DNA of 18,429 bases from an uncultured Collinsella sp. Lineage in GTDB: Bacteria > Actinomycetota > Coriobacteriia > Coriobacteriales > Coriobacteriaceae. The translations under genes were made by a program, and so were the position numbers. The stretch's first letter is position 1. The number at the start of each line of letters is the position of its first letter. The notes under the pieces were generated by a model, which searched no databases, was not told the origin of the DNA, and worked only from the letters and a program-made list of their open reading frames with translations. Of this stretch, positions 1 to 6,660 are shown in pieces. The DNA is taken from the NCBI GenBank assembly GCA_902491345.1, contig CABUHI010000030.1, positions 1 through 18,429 of the forward strand. Direction: 5' to 3'.

Positions 1-21
1 CGATAACTTATATATCAACGC

Positions 22-55
22 AATAAACCCGAGCGCGAGGGCGTTTGGGTTTATT
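22..55 (+). promoter_or_regulatory. Inverted repeat in the ackA1 leader or promoter
   Basis: AATAAACCC (22-30) is the exact reverse complement of GGGTTTATT (47-55). A short CGC/GCG pair inside (34-36/41-43) lengthens the stem. The right arm ends 53 nt before the ackA1 start. Almost the same right arm (GGGTTTATT, then NNTGAA) lies 50 nt before the pta start on the other strand. It could be an operator or a 5'-UTR hairpin. A terminator of an unseen upstream gene is possible but does not explain the copy at pta. Confidence 0.5.
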
Positions 56-108
56 ATTGAAGCGTATGTAACCTGGCGGCGCCACACCGCCTGTTAGTAG
101 GGAGACAC

Positions 109-1287
109 ATGAACGTTCTGGTCGTCAACGCAGGATCTTCGACCCTTAAGTATCAGGTCATCGATACCAAGTCCCACAAGGTGTCCGCAAAGGGCTCCTG
201 CGAGCGCGTCTGCTTTACCGGCGGTACCTTCACCCACGCTGCCAACGGTTCCAAGAAGGTGACCGAGAACATCGAGTTCCCCGACCACAAGGTCGCCATC
301 GAGGTCGTCCTGAAGGACCTCGAGGCCAACGGCGTCAAGATCGAGGGCATCGGCCACCGTATCGTTCAGGGCGGTTGGTACTTCGGCGATTCCTCCCTCG
401 TCGACGAGGACGTCCTCGCCAAGATCCGCGAGGTCGCTCCGCTCGCCCCGCTGCACAACAACCCCGAGGCCAACGTTATCGAGTACTGCCTCGAGCAGTA
501 TCCCGACCTGCCCAACGTCACGGTCTATGACACCGCTTTCCACTTCAATATGCCCGAGGTCGCCAAGACCTACGCCCTGCCCAAGGACGTCTGCGACAAG
601 CTGCACATCCGTAAGTACGGCGCCCACGGCACCAGCTACCGCTACATCTCCAAGAAGGTCGCCGAGATGACCAACGGCGAGGCTCGCAAGGTCGTCGTGT
701 GCCACATCGGTTCCGGCGCTTCCCTGTGCGCCATCGAGGACGGTAAGTGCATGGACACCACCATGGGCTTGACGCCGCTCGACGGTGTCATGATGGGCAC
801 CCGCTGCGGCTCCATCGACCCTGCTACCGTGTGCTACCTGCAGCGCGAGGGCGGCTACACCTTCGACGAGGTCGACGAGATGATGAACAAGAAGTCCGGC
901 CTTTTGGCTGTGACCGGCGGCAAGACCAACGACTGCCGCAACGTCGAGGAGCTCGCCGCTGCTGGCGACCCCGAGGCCCAGCTCGCCTTCGACATGTTTG
1001 TCTACAAGATTGCCGCCAAGGCTGCCGAGATGGCCACTTCCATGTGCGGCATGGACACCCTGGTCTTTACCGCCGGCATCGGTGAGCACGCTCCGGCCGT
1101 TCGCGCTGGCGTGGCCGACCGTCTGGCCTTTATGGGCGTCAAGATGGACCATGCCCGCAACGCCCTGCGCGGCGACGGCGCTTGGTGCCTGTCCGCCAAG
1201 GATTCCAAGGTCAAGATCTTCGTCATCCCCACGGATGAGGAGTTCATGATCGCTTCCGACGTCGAGCGCATCGTCAGCGGTAAGTAA
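109..1287 (+). CDS. ackA: Acetate kinase paralogue 1 (divergent active site)
   Basis: The 392-residue product has the usual acetate kinase length and belongs to the ASKHA fold. The family interconverts acetyl-phosphate + ADP and acetate + ATP in the cytoplasm. Visible family landmarks are MNVLVVNAGSS at the N-terminus, GHRIVQGG with Arg84, LAPLHN with His116, DTAFH with Asp141, HGTS at 173-176, GTRCGSIDP with Arg232, and IPTDEE near the C-terminus. Two conserved positions differ from the family and from the neighbouring paralogue: the second His of HGTSH is Tyr177, and Asn of HLGNG is Ser202. Catalysis or substrate range may therefore be altered. The start follows a GGGAGA ribosome site. Codons end overwhelmingly in C or G, as in highly expressed genes. 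A terminator follows, so it is probably transcribed alone. Confidence 0.93.
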   Translation: MNVLVVNAGSSTLKYQVIDTKSHKVSAKGSCERVCFTGGTFTHAANGSKKVTENIEFPDHKVAIEVVLKDLEANGVKIEGIGHRIVQGGWYFGDSSLVDEDVLAKIREVAPLAPLHNNPEANVIEYCLEQYPDLPNVTVYDTAFHFNMPEVAKTYALPKDVCDKLHIRKYGAHGTSYRYISKKVAEMTNGEARKVVVCHIGSGASLCAIEDGKCMDTTMGLTPLDGVMMGTRCGSIDPATVCYLQREGGYTFDEVDEMMNKKSGLLAVTGGKTNDCRNVEELAAAGDPEAQLAFDMFVYKIAAKAAEMATSMCGMDTLVFTAGIGEHAPAVRAGVADRLAFMGVKMDHARNALRGDGAWCLSAKDSKVKIFVIPTDEEFMIASDVERIVSGK

Positions 1288-1301
1288 TTGATGCAAGGGG
1301 A

Positions 1302-1338
1302 GGGGACTGGATGGCCTTGTGCCGTTCAGCCCCCTTTT
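1302..1338 (+). terminator. Intrinsic terminator after ackA1
   Basis: Interrupted stem: GGGG (1302-1305), CTG (1307-1309) and GGC (1313-1315) pair with GCC (1321-1323), CAG (1327-1329) and CCCC, followed by TTTT (1335-1338). It lies 14 nt past the ackA1 stop and separates the two kinase genes into transcription units. Confidence 0.6.
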
Positions 1339-1369
1339 ACGCTCTTTGGGCGATATGCCAGATAGCTAT

Positions 1370-1386
1370 TTATCAAGATGTGATAA
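1370..1386. promoter_or_regulatory. Operator-like dyad upstream of ackA2
   Basis: TTATCA (1370-1375) and TGATAA (1381-1386) form a perfect 6-bp dyad with a 5-nt spacer. The next bases, TTATTAAAAT (1391-1400), are AT-rich and could hold a -10 box. The string GATAACTT here (1382-1389) also occurs at 2-9, upstream of ackA1. The regulator is unknown. It does not match the classical Rex or FNR consensus. Confidence 0.25.
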
Positions 1387-1401
1387 CTTCTTATTAAAAT
1401 G

Positions 1402-1430
1402 CGGTCGCCTTAAGAGGCCCGCGTCGACCG
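1402..1430 (+). promoter_or_regulatory. Leader hairpin before ackA2
   Basis: CGGTCG (1402-1407) pairs with CGACCG (1425-1430), and an inner CCT/AGG stem closes a TAAG loop (1408-1417). It lies 22 nt before the ackA2 start, just upstream of the AAAGGAG ribosome site, and may shape the 5' end of the mRNA. Confidence 0.3.
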
Positions 1431-1452
1431 TATTGCACTGCAAAGGAGTCTC

Positions 1453-2631
1453 ATGAACGTACTTGTTGTCAACGCCGGCAGCTCGAGCCTTAAATATCAG
1501 CTTCTGGATACCGATACCCGCGAGGTTTTCGCCAAGGGCAACTGCGAGCGTATCGGATCGGAGATGGGCATCTTTGGTCACTCCGAGAACGGTGGCACCA
1601 AGCAGACCGAGGAGATTCCTTTTCCCGATCATCGCTGCGCCATTGCGCGCGTGCTCGAGGAGCTCGAGAAGACCGACTTTACGATCGATGGCATCGGCCA
1701 CCGTATCGTTCAGGGCGGCTGGCACTTTGACGATTCCGCGGTCGTCGACGACGAGGTCATGGCTAAGATCCTTGAGGTGGCCCCGCTCGCCCCGCTGCAC
1801 AATTACGGCGAGGCCGCGGCAATCGAATATTGCCGCGAGAAGTATCCGGAGCTGCCCAACGTGGCCGTCTTCGACACCTCGTTCCACATGACCATGCCCG
1901 AGGTTGCCTACACCTACGCTCTGCCCAAGGACGTGTGCGACAAGTACCACGTGCGCAAGTACGGCGCGCACGGTACGAGCCACCGCTACGAGTGGATGAT
2001 GGCCAAGGAGATCCTGGGTGCGCGCTGCCACCGTCTGCTTTCGTGCCATCTGGGCAACGGTGCTTCGCTTGCCGCCATTGAGGACGGCGTTTGCCGCGAT
2101 ACCACGATGGGGCTCACGCCGCTTGACGGCCTGATGATGGGCACCCGTTGTGGTTCCATTGACCCGGCCACCGTGTGCTACCTCCAGCGTGAGGGCGGCT
2201 ACAGCTATCAGGAAGTCGACGACATGATGAACAAGCAGTCCGGACTGCTTGCCATCTCGGGCATCTCCAACGACGCCCGCGACATCCGTACACGCGCCTC
2301 CGAGGGCGACGAGCGCTGCCTGCTCGCCTTCGATATGTTCGCCTACAAGGCTATGCAGCAGGCCGGTTCCATGATCGCCTCCATGGCGGGCGTGGACACC
2401 ATTACCTTTACCGCCGGCATCGGCGAGAACGACTGGTCGATCCGCAAGGCCTTCTGCGACTGCTTTGAATGGCTGGGCGTGCGCATCGACAACAACAAGA
2501 ACCGCGAGGCCGTGGGCAACGGTCCGCAGGTCATCAGCGCCGCCGGCTCTTCCGTCACGGTCATGGTCATCCCCACCGACGAGGAATACATGATCGCCCA
2601 CGACGTCGAGCGTCTGACCAAGAACAACTAA
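1453..2631 (+). CDS. ackA: Acetate kinase paralogue 2 (canonical active site)
   Basis: This is a second 392-residue acetate kinase, clearly homologous to its upstream neighbour along the whole length, with most blocks identical. It keeps the full set of catalytic landmarks: Arg84, His116, Asp141, HGTSH at 173-177 with both histidines, CHLGNGAS with Asn202, GTRCGSIDP, and IPTDEE at the C-terminus. It is therefore the better candidate for the housekeeping substrate-level ATP enzyme that works with Pta. AAAGGAG (1442-1448) sets the start. It has its own upstream region and a strong terminator, so the two genes can be regulated separately. Its codon use is less extreme than that of paralogue 1, with more T-ending codons, which suggests lower expression. 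Confidence 0.96.
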   Translation: MNVLVVNAGSSSLKYQLLDTDTREVFAKGNCERIGSEMGIFGHSENGGTKQTEEIPFPDHRCAIARVLEELEKTDFTIDGIGHRIVQGGWHFDDSAVVDDEVMAKILEVAPLAPLHNYGEAAAIEYCREKYPELPNVAVFDTSFHMTMPEVAYTYALPKDVCDKYHVRKYGAHGTSHRYEWMMAKEILGARCHRLLSCHLGNGASLAAIEDGVCRDTTMGLTPLDGLMMGTRCGSIDPATVCYLQREGGYSYQEVDDMMNKQSGLLAISGISNDARDIRTRASEGDERCLLAFDMFAYKAMQQAGSMIASMAGVDTITFTAGIGENDWSIRKAFCDCFEWLGVRIDNNKNREAVGNGPQVISAAGSSVTVMVIPTDEEYMIAHDVERLTKNN

Positions 2632-2653
2632 CGCGCGCATTTGCAAGTAAACG

Positions 2654-2689
2654 AAAGGCCTCCAGAGCAACAGCTCCGGAGGCCTTTTT
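2654..2689 (+). terminator. Strong intrinsic terminator after ackA2
   Basis: AAAGGCCTCC (2654-2663) pairs with GGAGGCCTTT, and GAGC (2665-2668) with GCTC (2673-2676). TTTTT (2685-2689) follows. It begins 22 nt past the stop codon. Confidence 0.9.
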
Positions 2690-2838
2690 ACTAGCATGCG
2701 GAAATTCCAGTCCCGAAGTGATCGTCACCAGCAACGCCTGCTCTTTCAGCAACGACACCCATTCGTTCAGGATTCTCAGCCCCAGCTCGTAGCCAAGCCG
2801 CCGTCCACCCCAGATTCCCTGAATGCCACGTGGCGGCA
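2690..2838. other. 149-bp intergenic stretch with no recognisable gene
   Basis: No gene is recognised. The minus strand stays open through this stretch, but the frame runs on into the ackA2 terminator and antisense to ackA2, so it is not a credible gene. On the minus strand the string TTCCGCATGC (2694-2703) is identical to a string inside the nested repeat at 6698-6707, so this may be debris of the same element family. Confidence 0.3.
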
Positions 2839-2969
2839 GAAGGCCGTACGGGCTAACCCCTGAAAACATTCCGCAGACCAGAAACGCCCCCGTTCGTAGC
2901 TCCGGAGGAGCAGAACGGGGGCGTTTCATTGGTCGAGGACGTTTTCAGGGGTTAGCCCGTACGGCCTTC
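2839..2969 (+). repeat. Nested inverted repeat element 1 (131 bp), also the pta terminator
   Basis: A perfect 29-bp inverted repeat (2839-2867 and 2941-2969) encloses 73 nt. Inside is a perfect 15-bp stem (2881-2895/2913-2927) capped by GCTCC-GGA-GGAGC (2899-2911). TCC (2870-2872)/GGA (2937-2939) and GACCA (2876-2880)/TGGTC (2930-2934) connect the two stems, so the whole element can fold as one long hairpin. The right arm lies 15 nt past the pta stop codon, so it probably ends pta transcription. TTCCGCA on the left (2869-2875) and AGGAC on the right (2936-2940) match the interiors of the elements at 6457 and 6660. Confidence 0.8.
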
Positions 2970-2984
2970 GGGCGAGTTCGTCCG

Positions 2985-3965
2985 CTACTCAGCCATCTGA
3001 GCCTGGACGGCGGTGATGGCCACGACACCCACGATGTCGTCGGCAGAGCAGCCGCGCGACAGGTCGTTGACCGGCTTGGCGATGCCCTGCAGGATGGGGC
3101 CGTAGGCGTCAGCGCCAGCGAAGCGCTGGACCAGCTTGTAGCCGATGTTGCCGGCCTCGAGGTCGGGGAACACGAGCACGTTGGCCTTGCCGGCAACGGA
3201 GGAGCCGGGAGCCTTGAGCTGGGCGACGGTGGGGACGATAGCGGCATCGAGCTGCAGGTCGCCGTCGATGGCGAGCTCGGGAGCCTTCTCCTTGCAGAAC
3301 TTCACGGCCTCCTGGACCTTCTTGGCGACCTCGCCACCGGCGGAGCCCATGGTGGAGTAGGAAAGCATGGCCACGTGCGGCTCAACATTGCCCATGAAAG
3401 TGGACCAAGAGTGAGCGGAGGCGATGGCGATCTCGGAGAGCTCATCGGAGGACGGGTTGATGTTGAGGCCACAGTCGGCGAAGATCAGCGTGCCGTCGGT
3501 GCCGAACTGCGGGGTGTCGGTGCACATCACGAAGAAGGCCGAGACCAGCTTGGTGCCCGGGGCGGTCTTGAGGATCTGCAGCGCGGGGCGCAGGGTGTCG
3601 GCGGTGGAGTGGCAGGCACCGGAGACCAGGCCGTCGGCGTCGCCCATCTTGACCATCATGGTGCCAAAGTAGGTGGCGTCCATCACCTGGGCGCGAGCCT
3701 GCTCGATAGTAACACCCTTCTTGGCGCGGAGCTCGGCAAACTTCTGCGCGTACTCCTCGTGCTTCTCGGCGTTGCGCGGATCGATGACGGTAGCGCCGGG
3801 AACGTCGATCTCGTCGGGGTTGCCCAGGATGACGAGCTTTGCCAGGCCCTCCTCGATGATTTTGTTTGCCGCGACGATGGTGCGCGGATCCTCGCCCTCG
3901 GGCAGGACGATGGTCTTAAGGTCGGCCTTGGCGGCAGACTTCATACGGTTTAGGAAATCGCTCAT
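2985..3965 (-). CDS. pta: Phosphate acetyltransferase (phosphotransacetylase)
   Basis: The enzyme converts acetyl-CoA and phosphate to acetyl-phosphate and CoA, feeding the acetate kinases encoded next door. At 326 residues it is the short, single-domain form without the N-terminal regulatory part of enterobacterial Pta. Recognisable blocks are VLPEGEDPR near residue 20, DGLVSGACHSTADTLRPAL from 111, SYSTMGSAGG at 202-211, FPDLEAGNIGYKLVQR, and GPILQGIAKPVNDLSRG near the C-terminus. AAGGAG seven to eight nt before the ATG supports the start. It converges on the ackA genes instead of sharing an operon with them. Its leader carries the dyad shared with ackA1, which suggests co-regulation. Nested element 1 lies directly after the stop. 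Confidence 0.96.
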   Translation of the reverse strand: MSDFLNRMKSAAKADLKTIVLPEGEDPRTIVAANKIIEEGLAKLVILGNPDEIDVPGATVIDPRNAEKHEEYAQKFAELRAKKGVTIEQARAQVMDATYFGTMMVKMGDADGLVSGACHSTADTLRPALQILKTAPGTKLVSAFFVMCTDTPQFGTDGTLIFADCGLNINPSSDELSEIAIASAHSWSTFMGNVEPHVAMLSYSTMGSAGGEVAKKVQEAVKFCKEKAPELAIDGDLQLDAAIVPTVAQLKAPGSSVAGKANVLVFPDLEAGNIGYKLVQRFAGADAYGPILQGIAKPVNDLSRGCSADDIVGVVAITAVQAQMAE

Positions 3966-4017
3966 GTTACTCCTTACAAGCGTTTCGCTAAGCTCCAGGC
4001 GCCCGGCCGTTCACGAA

Positions 4018-4040
4018 TAAACCCGCTGCTAGCGGGTTTA
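4018..4040 (-). promoter_or_regulatory. Inverted repeat in the pta leader
   Basis: TAAACCCGCT (4018-4027) and AGCGGGTTTA (4031-4040) form a perfect 10-bp stem with a 3-nt loop. On the pta strand it reads GGGTTTATT then CGTGAA, with the GGGTTTATT arm ending 50 nt before the start codon. This parallels the dyad 53 nt before ackA1. It could be a leader hairpin or an operator downstream of the promoter. Confidence 0.5.
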
Positions 4041-4092
4041 CCTTTCAATTATGTACGCCGCGGTGCTTGAGCTTTCCTTGTGTGGCAAGCTC

Positions 4093-4118
4093 ATTATAGG
4101 ACGCATTAGCGCTATAAT
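4093..4118. promoter_or_regulatory. Divergent -10 boxes of pta and glf
   Basis: ATTATA (4093-4098) is a perfect TATAAT on the minus strand toward pta. TATAAT (4113-4118) faces glf. Together they form a 7-bp dyad ATTATAG...CTATAAT. No good -35 box lies at 16-18 bp from either, so activators or extended contacts may be needed. The close overlap means the two promoters may compete for polymerase. Confidence 0.4.
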
Positions 4119-4134
4119 CGCTCTGATAAATATG

Positions 4135-4153
4135 TCTCGACGTATGTTCGAGA
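4135..4153. promoter_or_regulatory. Dyad downstream of the glf -10 box
   Basis: TCTCGA (4135-4140) and TCGAGA (4148-4153) form a perfect dyad just after the presumed glf transcription start. A second weak hairpin, AAAAGCC (4154-4160)/GGCTTTT (4177-4183), follows in the leader. The position suits a repressor site or an mRNA hairpin. No regulator can be named. Confidence 0.25.
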
Positions 4154-4197
4154 AAAAGCCCAGTTAAAAAGCGTGTGGCTTTTGACAAGGAGTATCG

Positions 4198-5400
4198 ATG
4201 CAGATTACCTCAGGCCTGCCTGAAGGCTTTAATGCCGGTGCGTACGACATGATCGTTGTCGGGGCCGGTTATGCCGGTGCCGTTTGCGCCCGCCGTCTTG
4301 CCGAAACTATCGGCTATCGTGTTGCCGTTTTGGAACGCCGTAGCCACATTGCGGGCAATGCCTTCGACTGCACTGACGAGGCGGGAATCCTGGTCCACGA
4401 GTATGGTCCGCACATCTACCATACCTTTAACGAGCGCGTCCACAATTTCCTGTCGCGCTTTACCAAGTGGACGGACTACCAGCACAAGGTGCTCGCCAAC
4501 ATCAACGGTACCCTTATGCCCGTGCCCTTTAACCATACGAGCCTCAAGCTCGCCTTTGGCGATGAGCGCGGCGAGGAGCTGTATCAGAAGCTCGTGGAGA
4601 CCTTTGGCAAGGACGTCAAGGTGCCCATTATGGAGCTGCGCAAGAAGAACGACCCGGATCTTGCCGAGGTCGCCGATTACGTCTACGAGAACGTCTTTTT
4701 GCATTACACCATGAAGCAGTGGGGCCAGACACCCGATCAGATCGACCCCTCGATCACCGGCCGCGTCCCCGTCTTTGTGGGCGATGACGATCGCTACTTC
4801 CCGCAGGCTCCTTTCCAGGGCATGCCGCAGGACGGCTATACCGCGCTGTTCGAGCATATGCTCGATCACGATCTGATTGATGTGTTCTGCGACGTGGACG
4901 CCCGTGACCTCTTTGAAATCGACGAGACCACCGTCAAGATTGACGGCAAGGTCTATGGTGGTGAGATCGTCTACACCGGTCCGCTCGACGAGCTGTTCAA
5001 CCTCGACCTGGGCGCGCTGCCGTACCGCACGCTCGATATGAAGTTCGAGACGCTCGATATGGACCAGTTCCAGCCCGTGGGCACCGTCAACTACACTACG
5101 AGCGAGGACTACACGCGTATCACCGAGTTCAAGAACATGACCGGTCAGGTCCTGCCCGGCAAGACCACCATCATGAAGGAGTACTCCAAGGCCTATACGC
5201 CCGGCTCGGGCGAGACGCCGTACTACGCTATCCTGGAGCCCGAGAACCGTGAGCTCTACGAGCGCTATCTTGAGCGCGTCCAGAACCTGACGAACTTCCA
5301 CCCGGTGGGTCGTCTGGCCGAGTATCGTTACTACGATATGGACGCCGTGACCAATTCCGCCCTCGATCTTTCGGATGAGATTATCGCCTGCCATGCATAA
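4198..5400 (+). CDS. glf: UDP-galactopyranose mutase
   Basis: The flavoenzyme interconverts UDP-galactopyranose and UDP-galactofuranose in the cytoplasm, supplying galactofuranose for surface glycans. The 400-residue protein shows the FAD-binding VGAGYAG motif at 21-27, GPHIYHT near residue 75, the active-site lid region YFPQAPFQGMPQDGYT, and EYRYYDMD near the C-terminus, all typical of bacterial Glf. AAGGAG (4187-4192) lies 5 nt before the ATG. About 17 extra residues precede the flavin fold. The 3' end overlaps the following GT2 glycosyltransferase, so the two are translationally linked and probably act in one pathway. Confidence 0.96.
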   Translation: MQITSGLPEGFNAGAYDMIVVGAGYAGAVCARRLAETIGYRVAVLERRSHIAGNAFDCTDEAGILVHEYGPHIYHTFNERVHNFLSRFTKWTDYQHKVLANINGTLMPVPFNHTSLKLAFGDERGEELYQKLVETFGKDVKVPIMELRKKNDPDLAEVADYVYENVFLHYTMKQWGQTPDQIDPSITGRVPVFVGDDDRYFPQAPFQGMPQDGYTALFEHMLDHDLIDVFCDVDARDLFEIDETTVKIDGKVYGGEIVYTGPLDELFNLDLGALPYRTLDMKFETLDMDQFQPVGTVNYTTSEDYTRITEFKNMTGQVLPGKTTIMKEYSKAYTPGSGETPYYAILEPENRELYERYLERVQNLTNFHPVGRLAEYRYYDMDAVTNSALDLSDEIIACHA

Positions 5401-6424
5401 AGTCATAACATTCGGTATTCCCTCGTATAACGCCGCCAAGGACATGGACCATTGCATCACCTCCATCTTGGAGGGGAGCAATTACGCCACCGATATCGAG
5501 ATTATCGTGGTGGACGACGGCTCCAAGGACGAGACGGCCGCCAAGGCCGACGAGTGGGAGGCACGTTATCCCGGTATCATCCGCGCGGTACACCAGGAGA
5601 ACGGCGGCCATGGTATTGCCGTCCTTTCGGGTCTGCGCGAGGCGCAGGGCACCTACTATAAGGTTGTCGACTCGGACGACTGGCTCGACGGAGCGGCGCT
5701 TTCGACCATGCTGTCGATTCTGCGTGGCTTTGAGGAGCGCGACCAGCGCGTTGACCTGTTTATCTCGAACTACGTGTACGAGAAGGTTTACGAGGGCACG
5801 CATACCGCTATTGGCTACAAGTTTGCCCTGCCGCGCAAAAAGATTTTCTCTTGGGACCAGATCGGACACTTCCGTCCCGATCAGAACCTGCTCATGCACA
5901 GCCTGTGCTATCGCACCGATGTACTGCGCGAGTCGAATCTGCCTATGCCGGCTCACACGTTCTACGTGGATAATATCTACGCATATGTGCCGCTGCCGCG
6001 CTGCAAGACCATGTACTACGCCGACATCGACCTCTATCGCTACTTTATCGGTCGCGAGGGCCAGAGTGTCAATGAGGCCACGATGGTCAAGCGCCTGGGT
6101 CAGCAGTTCCGCGTAACGCGCATCATGATGGAATCGTTCCACCTGTACCAGGACGTTGAGTCCTCGCGTCTGCGTTCGTACATGATGGGCTACTTCACCA
6201 TGATGATGGCGATTTGCTCGGTGCTCACCAAGCTTTCCGAGGAAGATTGTGCCGATGAGCGCCTGAAGACGCTGTGGAAGGACCTGAAGGAGTACGACGA
6301 GCGCATGTATCGTCGCGCTCGCTACGGCGTGGTCGGATTCTTCACCAACCTGCGTGGACGGGCCGGAGACAAAACCACACTCGGCCTATACCATCTTGCC
6401 TCAAAGATCTTCAAATTCAACTAA
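5393..6424 (+). CDS. GT2-family glycosyltransferase
   Basis: This is a 343-residue GT-A-fold sugar transferase of family 2. It begins MHKVITFGIPSYN, has VVDDGSKDET at 39-48 for nucleotide-sugar binding and the metal-binding DSDDW at 93-97, and ends with a basic SKIFKFN tail. No membrane helix is obvious, so it probably works at the inner face of the membrane. The start at 5393 overlaps glf by 8 nt. An in-frame ATG at 5375 is possible, but neither has a clear ribosome site, and 5393 fits the family N-terminus better. Coupling to glf suggests a galactofuranosyltransferase, or another transferase in the same glycan pathway. The acceptor is unknown. Confidence 0.88.
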   Translation: MHKVITFGIPSYNAAKDMDHCITSILEGSNYATDIEIIVVDDGSKDETAAKADEWEARYPGIIRAVHQENGGHGIAVLSGLREAQGTYYKVVDSDDWLDGAALSTMLSILRGFEERDQRVDLFISNYVYEKVYEGTHTAIGYKFALPRKKIFSWDQIGHFRPDQNLLMHSLCYRTDVLRESNLPMPAHTFYVDNIYAYVPLPRCKTMYYADIDLYRYFIGREGQSVNEATMVKRLGQQFRVTRIMMESFHLYQDVESSRLRSYMMGYFTMMMAICSVLTKLSEEDCADERLKTLWKDLKEYDERMYRRARYGVVGFFTNLRGRAGDKTTLGLYHLASKIFKFN

Positions 6425-6456
6425 CTGCTGAGTAATCGCTGCTGATAGGTTGACTG

Positions 6457-6566
6457 GGCCCCTTGGCCTTTAGTTTGCTACTGCGAACAGTCCTGCTCGC
6501 ACGGAAAGCACATTAAGTGCTTTCCGGCTCGTGCGGAACTTGTATCAAACTAAAGGCCAAGGGGCC
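6457..6566 (-). repeat. Nested inverted repeat element 2 (110 bp)
   Basis: A perfect 21-bp inverted repeat (6457-6477/6546-6566) encloses a perfect 10-bp hairpin (6502-6511/6517-6526) with an ATTAA loop. Read on the minus strand, the interior runs AGTTCCGCA, stem, CAC-TTAAT-GTG, stem, AGGACTGT. The same string order occurs at 6696-6750 on the plus strand in element 3, but with different stem bases and unrelated outer arms. It lies 32 nt past the GT2 stop codon and also downstream of the inverted GT2 remnant, so it can act as a two-way terminator. Confidence 0.8.
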
Positions 6567-6591
6567 TCTGCTATAAGAATCGATTGTCAGA

Positions 6592-6660
6592 TTATTTGAA
6601 TTTGAAGATCCTCGACGCGCGGTACACAGGGGCCTGGGCTGAAAGGAATTTAGTTGGTAG
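6592..6660 (-). pseudogene. Remnant of the 3' end of a second GT2 gene
   Basis: Only about 22 codons remain. The minus strand reads ...PVYRASRIFKFK-stop, closely matching the C-terminus of the upstream GT2 protein (LGLYHLASKIFKFN). The bases after the stop (CTGACAATCG...) also resemble those after the intact gene (CTGAGTAATCG...). Upstream sequence is lost at the boundary with element 3. I infer a convergent paralogue whose body was deleted. Confidence 0.45.

Noticed and set aside
94..1296. Long antisense open frames across ackA1, ackA2, glf, ppk1 and both arcA genes
   Set aside because: They mirror genes with strong C/G-ending codons, have low-complexity Val/Leu/Asp/Gly/His-rich products, and lack ribosome sites. 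They are shadows of the sense genes.
1321..1329. CCGTTC half-site within the ackA1 terminator, and single copies at 4007 and 13548
   Set aside because: None has a partner 21 bp away. They are short enough to occur by chance or as part of hairpins.
2567..2929. Minus-strand frame with a protein-like stretch between the ackA2 terminator and element 1
   Set aside because: It extends through a terminator and into ackA2 antisense, has no ribosome site, and I recognise no family.
2869..2939. Kink-turn RNA motif in the nested element interior
   Set aside because: The bases after the bulge form ordinary Watson-Crick pairs (GACCA/TGGTC), not tandem G-A pairs on both strands.
2823..3953. 376-codon plus-strand frame opposite pta
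   Set aside because: It runs through nested element 1 and then antisense to pta. The composition is that of a shadow frame, and pta itself is unambiguous.
4135..4153. LexA-type SOS box before glf
   Set aside because: Only the right half (GTTCG) fits the Gram-positive consensus. The left half does not, and glf is not an SOS gene.
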